64,000 bases of DNA from CAG-964 sp902789345. GTDB lineage: Bacteria > Bacillota > Clostridia > Oscillospirales > Acutalibacteraceae. Below, piece after piece: positions 51,132 through 59,718 of the stretch. The first letter of the stretch is position 1; the number at the start of each line of letters is the position of its first letter. Location of the stretch: the NCBI GenBank assembly GCA_052117325.1, contig JBQKJJ010000014.1; one strand, 5' to 3'. Below the pieces are notes generated by a model, which was not told the origin of the DNA, did no database searches, and saw only the letters and a program-made list of their open reading frames with translations. Made by a program: the position numbers and the translations under genes.

Positions 51132-53492
51132 TTAGAACAGTGGTTCCACATAATCCTTAATGGAATAACCTATCAGGATTGTGGTTTTGTCACCGCCTGA
51201 CTGTGGTCTCTTTCTTTCCACACGACCGAATTTACGAAGTTCGTGCAGGAAGTTTCTGTTGTTTTCGCAGTAGCACCCATTGTCACTGCACCATCTGCGA
51301 TATTCTTCATATACAACTGCAGTTTTAACTTCAGCAGTTGCATCCGGCATAAGTCGTTCTTCTGCAAACTGTGCCAGCTTGTCACTTTCATACTGATAGG
51401 CACTGATAGCAGCAGTTACTGCCGATGGCTGTACAAATCCTTCATCATGAAGAATGCGATACCCGGCTATAAGCCAGTTAAGGATTGCACTCTGCGTTGT
51501 AGGTCTTGCAAATTCCTCTTTAAGTGTTCTGTCCTGTTCCCATGGCTCGAAATGTCGGTCAAATGGAATGATGATAACTCTGTTTGAAGAAAACATCGTC
51601 ATATCAGAAATCACTGGAAGATAATTAGTATTGATGTAAAGCTTGAACTGTGGTTCAAAATCAAAACTGTTTTCATTGAGAAATCTTGCATTAAGAGTGT
51701 CATTGCCTGTCATATTCTTTACCTGTGCAGCATTAAGAACTAAGCCTCGGCTTGGTTCAGATATGTTGGCAAATCGGATACCCGCAAGTCGAGCAATATC
51801 TTCACTTGGAGCCTGCGAGTTAACAGTGTGCTTTTGTGCGATAGTTTCAGGTCTTACGGCTTTACCATAATCACCAAGAACCTTGAGTACACTTTCCATA
51901 AGCGTTCCTTTGCCATTTCTGGTAGTCTCGCCATAAAGGAAAAACATACATTCATAACGTGTATCACCACAGATGCCATAGCCGAGAGCCTTTTGTAGGA
52001 ACAATGCCTTATCCCTATCAGCACTCATGACTTCGTCAATGAACCTATCAAAGCGTTCACTTGTTGCATTAGGGTCATAATCCACAGGACTGATTTTTGT
52101 TAAGAAATCATCCGGGGAGTGTTCCTTTGGAATGCCCGTCCTTAAATCAAAGGTGACGTTGTTGCAGTTGAATAAGTATCTGTTACTGTCGAATCGTTCC
52201 ATCGACACGGGATAGACACTCTGTGCCTCCTTGATATAGGTTTCACGGAATCTGCGTTGCTGCCAGTACTTACTTTCCTTTAAGAAAAGCAGTCTTTTTT
52301 CTTCATCTTTAATAGTTGAAGTGTAAAGAAGCAATGCATCTGCCAAGTCCTTACCAAGTTCCATGATTTTGAGATTCGCAATATCAGGTACCCATCGTTT
52401 ACCGTCATAGACAAACCATTTCTTACGTTCAGGTACATATCTTGCGATTGTTTTAAACATATCAGCGAAGAGTCTGCCATAGCCGATATCACCACTTCGG
52501 TATCGTCTGTTTTCAAGCAGGTTAAATTCAGTTAACTTTGAAAGAATGTCATTGAAGTCCTCATCGGCAGTAGCCATCATTGGACTGTAAAATGCCGAAC
52601 ATTTCTTTACTGCCTTTGTAAGTGTAATCATTCCATAGGTAGAGCCACTCTGAACTCTGTCCCATTTGTCACGCATCAGCCCTGATCGTCTGAAAAGCCT
52701 GTCCATCTGCTCGGTATCACCACCACACCAGAAAGCAAGTATTTCAGCTAGTGCCATATCTGCTTCGCTCGGAGATTTACCATCTGGTATTTCACCATTC
52801 CACAGGGCATTAAACTTATCTGCCTGCTTTGATTTTGATACCTTGGCATAGACACTTTCATCGGAAAGGAAGCTGCCGGGAGCAACTACTATCGGAGTAG
52901 CAACATCCCCGTCAGGTCTTTTCATGTACTTATCCAAAACCACCTGCAATTGTTCACTGCGTTCATTGACATCTGCACCATGAATTGCTTTTCCTGTCAG
53001 AGTGAGAAACTTGCCTGTAACATCGGGGGCATAGACTTCCACATGGGTATTGCGATTATTGATGTAGTAGCGTTCACTGTCATAGGCAAATCCATCTGCA
53101 AGAATAAAGATATGAATACCAGTCCCGGACGGACTAAGTTCCGTATAGGAGTCAAGGGTATCAACAATATCCTGACCTCTTGTATCAAGTTTTCCGTAAA
53201 CAACACAGTCATCAACATCCACAAGTCTTAAGGGTTCAAAGCATCCAACACCAATACCTGCGTAGCCACCTTTAGCAAATGCCTCCACAGTTTCTGCAAA
53301 AGATGAATAATGTTGTGGATTAGTAGCATCGGCTCGTTTTCCGTTAAGCTGATATGGTATTTTGTCCGGCTTTGTCTTACCCGGTTTCATCACAAGCTTC
53401 CACAGACAGAACCTGCCATGGTCTTTCATGAACTTGGGTATTGTGGAGTAATCGAAAACCTCCACGTTCAGTTTTCCGTTTTTCTTATCCAT
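51132..53492 (-). CDS. Primase-polymerase / D5-type SF3 helicase
   Basis: 786 residues. The N-terminal prim-pol-like region has LRLVDVDDCVVYG (acidic DVDD near 90) and SYTELSPSGTGIHIFI. The D5_N region follows (YDPNATSERFDRFIDEVMSA). The SF3 Walker A is FFLYGETTRNGKGTLMES near 520-537, and sensor VKNMTGNDTLNARFLNEN follows. The C-terminal winged-helix-like tail ends YCENNRNFLHELRKFG. This domain order is typical of satellite and plasmid replication proteins that initiate, prime and unwind. ATG 53492 has AAGGAGG. Head of the minus-strand replication/packaging unit. Confidence 0.88.
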   Translation of the reverse strand: MDKKNGKLNVEVFDYSTIPKFMKDHGRFCLWKLVMKPGKTKPDKIPYQLNGKRADATNPQHYSSFAETVEAFAKGGYAGIGVGCFEPLRLVDVDDCVVYGKLDTRGQDIVDTLDSYTELSPSGTGIHIFILADGFAYDSERYYINNRNTHVEVYAPDVTGKFLTLTGKAIHGADVNERSEQLQVVLDKYMKRPDGDVATPIVVAPGSFLSDESVYAKVSKSKQADKFNALWNGEIPDGKSPSEADMALAEILAFWCGGDTEQMDRLFRRSGLMRDKWDRVQSGSTYGMITLTKAVKKCSAFYSPMMATADEDFNDILSKLTEFNLLENRRYRSGDIGYGRLFADMFKTIARYVPERKKWFVYDGKRWVPDIANLKIMELGKDLADALLLYTSTIKDEEKRLLFLKESKYWQQRRFRETYIKEAQSVYPVSMERFDSNRYLFNCNNVTFDLRTGIPKEHSPDDFLTKISPVDYDPNATSERFDRFIDEVMSADRDKALFLQKALGYGICGDTRYECMFFLYGETTRNGKGTLMESVLKVLGDYGKAVRPETIAQKHTVNSQAPSEDIARLAGIRFANISEPSRGLVLNAAQVKNMTGNDTLNARFLNENSFDFEPQFKLYINTNYLPVISDMTMFSSNRVIIIPFDRHFEPWEQDRTLKEEFARPTTQSAILNWLIAGYRILHDEGFVQPSAVTAAISAYQYESDKLAQFAEERLMPDATAEVKTAVVYEEYRRWCSDNGCYCENNRNFLHELRKFGRVERKRPQSGGDKTTILIGYSIKDYVEPLF

Positions 53493-53654
53493 ACATCTGT
53501 ATGACCTCCTTCCTAAGGACAGCCCGCTGTATCGTCCTTACACTTTCCCACTGGAGAAAGCTTTACATTTTGAGCGGATACATTTGAAAGAATTTCTGTC
53601 CTTTCTAACTGTTAGCCTTGGGAATGGCATCAAAAGGACGTTTTTGAGAAAGAA

Positions 53655-53688
53655 AATAAAAAATCCATCTGCAAAAGTTACAGATGGA
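53655..53688 (-). terminator. Minus-strand terminator in the divergent control region
   Basis: TCCATCTG (53664-53671) and CAGATGGA (53681-53688) with TTTTTTATTTTC on the minus strand. It lies between the divergent control region and the primase gene, so minus-strand messages from there would stop before the primase unless read through. Confidence 0.65.
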
Positions 53689-53697
53689 CTTCAAGGG

Positions 53698-53726
53698 TAG
53701 ACAAATTCATAATTATGTGGTATAAT
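53698..53726 (+). promoter_or_regulatory. Promoter of the Xre/defence operon
   Basis: -35 TAGACA (53698-53703), 17-nt spacer, -10 TATAAT (53721-53726), 42 bp before the Xre start. Bases at 53730-53760 may hold a minus-strand promoter (TTGAAT 17 nt TTATTA), giving a lysogeny-switch-like divergent pair. Confidence 0.65.
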
Positions 53727-53767
53727 AACGCTATATTTTTGAGATATTCAAGAGAAGGAGATGCAAC

Positions 53768-53995
53768 ATGGGATTTCCAGAAGAAATTAAAAGAATCAGA
53801 CAGAGATGCTTTTTAACACAGCACGATTTTGCCAAAGAAGTACAAGTGGCATTTTCTACTGTTAATAGATGGGAAGGCGGTAAAGCAAAGCCTAACCTTA
53901 TTGCAATGAAAAATATAAAGGAGTTCTGCCTTAAGAATGATATCGACTATACAGGCGTTGAAGAGGCATGGCTTGATTTTAAAGTGGAGAAATAA
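53768..53995 (+). CDS. Xre-family transcriptional regulator
   Basis: 75 residues, a single HTH_3 domain (EIKRIRQRCFLTQHDFAKEV then QVAFSTVNRWEGGKAKPNL). ATG 53768 has GAAGGAG upstream. It probably represses its own and the divergent replication promoter, holding the element dormant, and is expressed with the defence genes (next gene 5 bp after its stop). Confidence 0.88.
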   Translation: MGFPEEIKRIRQRCFLTQHDFAKEVQVAFSTVNRWEGGKAKPNLIAMKNIKEFCLKNDIDYTGVEEAWLDFKVEK

Positions 53996-54000
53996 TTGTT

Positions 54001-55035
54001 ATGAATAATAGAACAGAGATTGAAAAGAGAATTGATATCTTAGAAGACGATATTGCTAGTATAAATCCTACTCTTTTAAAGCTTCTGTTAAAAGATAAAA
54101 CTACACGTGGAAATATTATGTGGTGTACCAAAGATTATGAATCTTATGGACCACTCTATGATGAACACGCTCAAATTCAAGTAGAATTAATTACCGGGCG
54201 TTACTCAAACGTAATTCAACCACGAGCAGCAAAGTCTAAAGCAGTTCAGGAGCAACGAATCAAAAAGAGAGCCGAGGTGTTTACACCTTCATGGATTTGT
54301 AATGAGCAGAATAACCAAATTGATGAGGCTTGGTTTGGACGAGCAAATGTATTTAATACTCCCGATGGGACAGGTTGGATTACAACATCAGATAAGATAA
54401 TTTTTGATGATAAAAAGAAAACATGGAAAGCATATGTTGATGCAAAAAGGCTTGAGATTACTTGTGGTGAAGCACCATATTTAATTAGCCGATATGATAC
54501 TACAACCGGGGATTTGATTCCTATTTATGAGCGTATCGGTTTATTTGACCGCAAAATGCGTATTGTAAATGAAAACTGTGATAATGATGAAGACTGGCTA
54601 AAATGGTCACTTCGTGCATTAAAGAGTGTTTTCGGTTATGAATTTCAGGGTGATAGCGTTCTAATTGCTCGTGAAAATCTATTGTATGATTACACGGATT
54701 ATTATAGAGAGCGTTTCAAACAAGAACCATCAATTGATTTATTAAAGACTGTTGCAAACATAATTGCATGGAATATATGGCAGATGGATGGACTTAAGTG
54801 CGTTGTTCCTTATTCCTGCCATGAAGTAAAAGTACAAGATTACCAGATGACACTATTTGATTTTCTTGATGGGGACAAAGAGGAAGATAAAATTACTCCT
54901 TGTCCGGGATGCGAAAAGAACAATATATTTATGCACAATGGAATCTACTGTCGCATATATGATTGGACTAACTTGAATAAGAGCATTCCATTTATCGATG
55001 TTATCAAGGAGGGAAATAATTATGGAGAGATTTGA
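54001..55035 (+). CDS. Methylase-like subunit of the element's restriction-type system
   Basis: 344 residues. A conserved pattern is visible: N-terminal coiled-coil-like IEKRIDILEDDIASINPTLL; AEVFTPSWICNEQNNQIDEA (an FTP motif as at the start of N6-methylase domains); LEITCGEAPYLISRYDTTTG in place of motif I; NIIAWNIWQMDGLK in place of the NPPY motif; and a C-terminal C-x2-C-...-H-x-HNGIYC cluster (CPGCEKNNIFMHNGIYC). Proteins like this are often annotated as restriction endonuclease subunit M, although the canonical motifs are degenerate. It overlaps the next gene by 14 bp. Inference: it partners the large helicase-methylase. Confidence 0.7.
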   Translation: MNNRTEIEKRIDILEDDIASINPTLLKLLLKDKTTRGNIMWCTKDYESYGPLYDEHAQIQVELITGRYSNVIQPRAAKSKAVQEQRIKKRAEVFTPSWICNEQNNQIDEAWFGRANVFNTPDGTGWITTSDKIIFDDKKKTWKAYVDAKRLEITCGEAPYLISRYDTTTGDLIPIYERIGLFDRKMRIVNENCDNDEDWLKWSLRALKSVFGYEFQGDSVLIARENLLYDYTDYYRERFKQEPSIDLLKTVANIIAWNIWQMDGLKCVVPYSCHEVKVQDYQMTLFDFLDGDKEEDKITPCPGCEKNNIFMHNGIYCRIYDWTNLNKSIPFIDVIKEGNNYGEI

Positions 55036-58000
55036 TCAGACACATAGTTATAAATTGATATATGTTTTCAGTATGCCTTATGAAACACATAAAGGTTTAC
55101 TAAAGGTTGGCGAGGCTACTCTTACTACAGATATAATGCCAAACAATCTCGTGCCTAATTGTCACGACCTCAATCAGGCTGCTAAAAAGAGAATTGACAG
55201 TTATACAAAGACTGCCAGCATGAGTTACAAACTCGAATATACAGAACTTGCTATCAAGCAGGATTCAGGATATACATTCCCTTTCAAAGATAAGGATGTA
55301 CATAGTGTATTGATGAACTCAGGCGTTCACAAGGTTCAGCCTAATGGCTCTACAGGTGAAGAATGGTTTGCTACTAATCTTGATATGGTTAAGGCTGCTA
55401 TCAAGTGTGTGAAGGAAGGCAAATCTTCAATTTCTTCCGGCTCTGTGGTCAAGGAAACACCATATACTCCTATTGATTTTCGTGAGGAGCAAAAGGACGC
55501 AGTTGAAAAGACGCTCAAAGCTTTCAAAAAGGATAACGAGATGCTTTGGTACGCTAAAATGCGTTTTGGTAAAACACTAACTGCTTTAGAAGTAATACGC
55601 CGTAGTCAGTATCGCAGAGTTATTATCGTTACCCATCGTCCAGTAGTAGATGATGGCTGGAGTGAAGATTTTAAGAAGATTTTCTATCCGGGACACTCTG
55701 AACATGACTACCATTATGAAAGAAAATCAAAGGATTCTGCTTATACATTTGATGAAAAGACAGATTCTGAAAACGATTTAAAGATTCGCAAGCTTGATAA
55801 AGATGGGACTTACTTTGTGTATTTCGCTTCTATTCAGGACTTGAGAGGTTCACAGATTGTCGGTGGCAACTTTAATAAAAACAACGCAGTATTTGCCCTT
55901 GATTGGGACTTAATTGTTATTGATGAGGCTCACGAAGGTACACAGACTGAACTTGGTGACAACGTTATCAAGACATTACGCAAAGACCATACAAAGGTTC
56001 TTGCATTATCGGGTACACCATTTAACCTTTTGAATCAGTTCAGCGAAGATAATGTATATACATGGGATTACGTTATGGAGCAGAAGAAAAAGACAGAATG
56101 GGATTTAACTCATCATGGTGACCACAATCCATACGCTGACCTTCCTAAGATGCATATTTTCACTTATGACTTAGGTGAAAAGCTTAAGAAGTATCTTTCC
56201 GATGAATATGATACAAAGGCATTCAATTTCCGTGAATTCTTCCGTGTATGGTACAAGGGTCCAAATAGCAAACGTGATTTACCTAAAGGTGCTGTTGAAG
56301 GCGAGTTTGTTCATGAGAATGATGTTATTGCTTTCTTGGATATGATGGTAAAGGAAGATTCAGAAAGTGGTTATCCATTTTCAACACAGGAATACAGAGA
56401 TATGTTTCGTCATACTCTTTGGATGGTTCCGGGCGTAAAAGAAGCGAAGGCACTTAGTGAACTATTACGCAATCATCCTGTATTCAAGAATTTCGGAATT
56501 GCCAATGTAGCAGGTGAAGGTGATAAATACGAAGAAGAGCATTCCAAGGATGCACTTGACCTTGTTCGTAATACTATAAAAAATAACAAATATTCCATTA
56601 CCCTATCATGTGGTAAGTTAACAACAGGTGTAACAGTGAAGGAATGGACTGCAGTTTTAATGCTTTCAGGGTCTTATTCTACTGCTGCTGCACAGTATAT
56701 GCAGACTATTTTCCGTGTACAATCAGCAGGGACAATCGAAGGAAAGCAGAAAACTGACTGCTATGTATTTGATTTTGCCCCGGACAGAACATTAAAGGTT
56801 CTTACTGAAACAGTTCATTTATCACGCAAGCCGGGAAAGAGTCAGAAGAAACGCCGTGAGGCTATGACCGAATTCTTAAATTACTGTCCTGTTATTTCTA
56901 TCTCAGGTTCAAAGACTAGAAAATATAGCGTTGAATCAATGATGGAACAGATTAAGCAGATTTATGCTGAACGAGCAGTAAACAGTGGATTTGAGGACGA
57001 ATCACTTTACAATGACGAGTTGTTGAAACTTGATGAAATTGATGCATCAAAATTCAATGAACTTAAAGATATTATCGGTGCTTCAAAGGCATCAAAGAAA
57101 AAGAAAGAAGTTGTGGTTAATGGTCAGGGCTTAACTGACGAACAGGTTGAACATATTGATGACCCTGAACCACCTGCAACCCCTGACCCACTGACACCTG
57201 AAGAAATCGCAGAGCGTCAGAAAAAGAAACAGGCTAAAGAAGCACGTAAAAAGGCTATTGATATTCTTCGTGGTATTTCTATCCGTATGCCACTTATGAT
57301 TTACGGTGCTGATGTTCCTATTGAAGAAGATATCGACATTGACCGTTTTGTTGACATTGTCGATGATGAGTCTTGGAAGGAATTTATGCCTGCGGGTGTA
57401 ACAAAACAGATATTCACAGAATTTACAAAGTACTATGATCGTGACGTTTTCATTGCAGCAGGAAAGCGAATCAGAAAGCTTGCTGCGTCAGCAGACAGAG
57501 AAACACCTACAAGACGTGTAATTCAGATTGCTGAAATCTTCCGTCATTTCAAGAACCCCGACAAGGAAACCGTTCTTACCCCTTGGCGTGTAGTTAATAT
57601 GCATATGTCTGATACTATTGGTGGTTGGTGCTTCTTCAATGAAAAATTTGAAGATGACACACAGGAAGAAAAGCATCGTCTTGAAGAGCCTCGTTTCGTT
57701 GACAGAGGTGAAGTGACAAAGACTGTATTTTCTGAAAATGCTCATATTCTTGAAATCAACTCAAAGACAGGTCTTTATCCTTTATATGTTGCTTACAGCT
57801 TTTATAAACAGCGTATGGAGGGAATGAGTGATGATGACTGGGAGCCTGAAGAATGCCAGTTGTTCTGGAATGAAACCATTCAGAATAATGTATTTGTAAT
57901 CTGTAAAACACCAATGGCTAAATCAATCACAAGAAGAACGCTTTGTGGTTACAGTGATGCTATTGTTAATGCACACTATTTTGATGATTTAGTTAATATG

Positions 58001-59701
58001 CTTAAAAACAAACCGGAACAGTTCAAGAAACGAGTTTTGAAAGGTTCCTACTGGAAAAAGGATGTGAAAGAAATGAAGTTCGATGCAGTAGTTGGTAATC
58101 CACCTTATCAAATTGAAAACAATGGTAATGGTAATGGAAAAGATCCTATATATCATTTGTTTATTGATATGGGCATGGCCTTGAGTGATAAAGGCACATT
58201 CATCCATCCGGGACGTTTTTTGTTTAATGCCGGTAAGACACCAAAAGAATGGAATAATAAAATGCTTAATAATCAACATTACAAAGTTGTTGATTATGAG
58301 GCAGATAGTACAAAAATTTTTCCTTCCGTTGATGTCAAAGGTGGAATTGCCATCACTTATTGGGATAACAATGCAGAATTTGACATAATAGGTTTCTTCT
58401 CGCCATACAAAGAACTTAAATCAATAGTGAATAAAGTAATTCAACGAGAAGATTTCTTGTCATTTGCGACCTTAGTATATCCGAGAGATTTATATAAGCT
58501 TACCGATGAGTTATACAATGAGAATGAATGGGCAATAACTCGTCCAAGCAAAGGGCATAAATATGATGTTGGGACGAATGTATTTGATACTTTTCCAGAA
58601 TTATTTTTTGATGAATGTCCTACAGATGGTGCGGATTATATACAAATTTGCGGAAGAAAAGAAAATACCCGTTGTTCTAAATGGATTAAGAGGAGTTATG
58701 TAAAACTTCCGGATAATATAGATTATTACAAAGTATTTATTCCTAAATCAAATGGTTCCGGTGCAATTGGCGAAGTATTATCAACACCTGTGGTCGGTCG
58801 ACCTGTGGTCGGTCATACTGTTACTTTTTTAAGTATTGGTAAATATGAGACCGTTTATGAAGCAGAAGCAACATTAAAATATATCAAGTCCAAATTTTCA
58901 CGAACACTTTTAGGAGCACTAAAAGTTACACAAGACAACCCCCGTGAAACTTGGTCATATGTTCCTATGCAAGATTTTACAAAACACTCCGATATTGACT
59001 GGTCTAAGTCTGTTCATGAAATAGACTTGCAACTTTATAAAAAGTATGGACTTTCAGATGAAGAAATTGCTTTTATAGAAAGCAAGGTTAAGCCGATGGA
59101 CGGGACTTCATATTATGAATCAATGCTGAAAATGAGTTATCAAGATATTGTTTCTGCATTGCTCAAAAAATACGGTTCTGCAAAACACAACTACTTTAAG
59201 GATACTAATTGCACAACCAAGAACCCACAGGTTACTCGTACAAGTGAAGGTTTATACTGTCACCACATTGACGAAGATAAGGCTATTATGCTTTCAAACG
59301 ATAAATTTGCAGCCGCAAATCCGTTTGATTATCAGAAAGCAAACAGACTTGTATACTGCAACCTACTAGAGCACTTGCTCCTTCATGTTAAGATTGCTGA
59401 AAATCCTAATACACAGGCTAATGAAAATCAATTACCGGGAATCGGTGGTGCTATCAACTTTATTTGCAAGGATTTGAATGATATCTACGCAGGTAAGGAA
59501 TTTACAGATGACTGGCGTAAGACAGTAGCTGAAAAGGTTAAGGATAACTTTGATGATTATATTGCCATACTCCGTTACCTTTGGAATGTAATTGAAAGTA
59601 ATCCAATCTATAAAGCCATTATCACAAAGGATATGCTTTGTGTCGGTTGGGACGGTAAAGTTGTTAAGGAAGTTATGAACGCTCTTAGCGATGGTGAGTA
59701 A
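55022..59701 (+). CDS. Multidomain restriction-like protein (GIY-YIG-like, SF2 helicase, N6-methylase, HNH-like)
   Basis: 1,559 residues from ATG 55022 (AGGGAAATA upstream). Residues ~10-125 resemble a T5orf172/MUG113-type GIY-YIG domain (YKLIYVFSMPYE, LLKVGEATL, then EEWFATNLDMV). The helicase has AKMRFGKT (~183), DEAH (301), SGTP (~329) and QYMQTIFRVQ (~558). A methylase follows: ILEINSKTGLYPLY (~909) as motif I and GNPPYQIENN (~1026) as motif IV. Toward the end YCHHIDEDK (~1413) and RLVYCNLLEHLLLH (~1443) look HNH-like. A 15-bp tandem repeat at 58786-58814 encodes PVVGRPVVGH. Size matches single-chain type ISP/IIG enzymes, but with different nuclease parts. Cytosolic; DNA is the expected substrate. 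Confidence 0.75.
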   Translation: MERFDQTHSYKLIYVFSMPYETHKGLLKVGEATLTTDIMPNNLVPNCHDLNQAAKKRIDSYTKTASMSYKLEYTELAIKQDSGYTFPFKDKDVHSVLMNSGVHKVQPNGSTGEEWFATNLDMVKAAIKCVKEGKSSISSGSVVKETPYTPIDFREEQKDAVEKTLKAFKKDNEMLWYAKMRFGKTLTALEVIRRSQYRRVIIVTHRPVVDDGWSEDFKKIFYPGHSEHDYHYERKSKDSAYTFDEKTDSENDLKIRKLDKDGTYFVYFASIQDLRGSQIVGGNFNKNNAVFALDWDLIVIDEAHEGTQTELGDNVIKTLRKDHTKVLALSGTPFNLLNQFSEDNVYTWDYVMEQKKKTEWDLTHHGDHNPYADLPKMHIFTYDLGEKLKKYLSDEYDTKAFNFREFFRVWYKGPNSKRDLPKGAVEGEFVHENDVIAFLDMMVKEDSESGYPFSTQEYRDMFRHTLWMVPGVKEAKALSELLRNHPVFKNFGIANVAGEGDKYEEEHSKDALDLVRNTIKNNKYSITLSCGKLTTGVTVKEWTAVLMLSGSYSTAAAQYMQTIFRVQSAGTIEGKQKTDCYVFDFAPDRTLKVLTETVHLSRKPGKSQKKRREAMTEFLNYCPVISISGSKTRKYSVESMMEQIKQIYAERAVNSGFEDESLYNDELLKLDEIDASKFNELKDIIGASKASKKKKEVVVNGQGLTDEQVEHIDDPEPPATPDPLTPEEIAERQKKKQAKEARKKAIDILRGISIRMPLMIYGADVPIEEDIDIDRFVDIVDDESWKEFMPAGVTKQIFTEFTKYYDRDVFIAAGKRIRKLAASADRETPTRRVIQIAEIFRHFKNPDKETVLTPWRVVNMHMSDTIGGWCFFNEKFEDDTQEEKHRLEEPRFVDRGEVTKTVFSENAHILEINSKTGLYPLYVAYSFYKQRMEGMSDDDWEPEECQLFWNETIQNNVFVICKTPMAKSITRRTLCGYSDAIVNAHYFDDLVNMLKNKPEQFKKRVLKGSYWKKDVKEMKFDAVVGNPPYQIENNGNGNGKDPIYHLFIDMGMALSDKGTFIHPGRFLFNAGKTPKEWNNKMLNNQHYKVVDYEADSTKIFPSVDVKGGIAITYWDNNAEFDIIGFFSPYKELKSIVNKVIQREDFLSFATLVYPRDLYKLTDELYNENEWAITRPSKGHKYDVGTNVFDTFPELFFDECPTDGADYIQICGRKENTRCSKWIKRSYVKLPDNIDYYKVFIPKSNGSGAIGEVLSTPVVGRPVVGHTVTFLSIGKYETVYEAEATLKYIKSKFSRTLLGALKVTQDNPRETWSYVPMQDFTKHSDIDWSKSVHEIDLQLYKKYGLSDEEIAFIESKVKPMDGTSYYESMLKMSYQDIVSALLKKYGSAKHNYFKDTNCTTKNPQVTRTSEGLYCHHIDEDKAIMLSNDKFAAANPFDYQKANRLVYCNLLEHLLLHVKIAENPNTQANENQLPGIGGAINFICKDLNDIYAGKEFTDDWRKTVAEKVKDNFDDYIAILRYLWNVIESNPIYKAIITKDMLCVGWDGKVVKEVMNALSDGE

Positions 59702-59718
59702 AGGGAAGGTGATTTTCT

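Noticed and set aside
49432..53492. An intact or decayed prophage
   Set aside because: Only a capsid protein and a replication protein are phage-like; there is no terminase, portal, protease, tail or lysis gene, and no decayed pieces of them. A satellite-like element fits better.
58786..58814. Tandem 15-bp repeat in the large helicase-methylase gene as a recombination scar
   Set aside because: It encodes a PVVG-type duplication in a probable target-recognition region; such VG-rich stretches seem normal for these proteins, so I did not list it as a separate feature.
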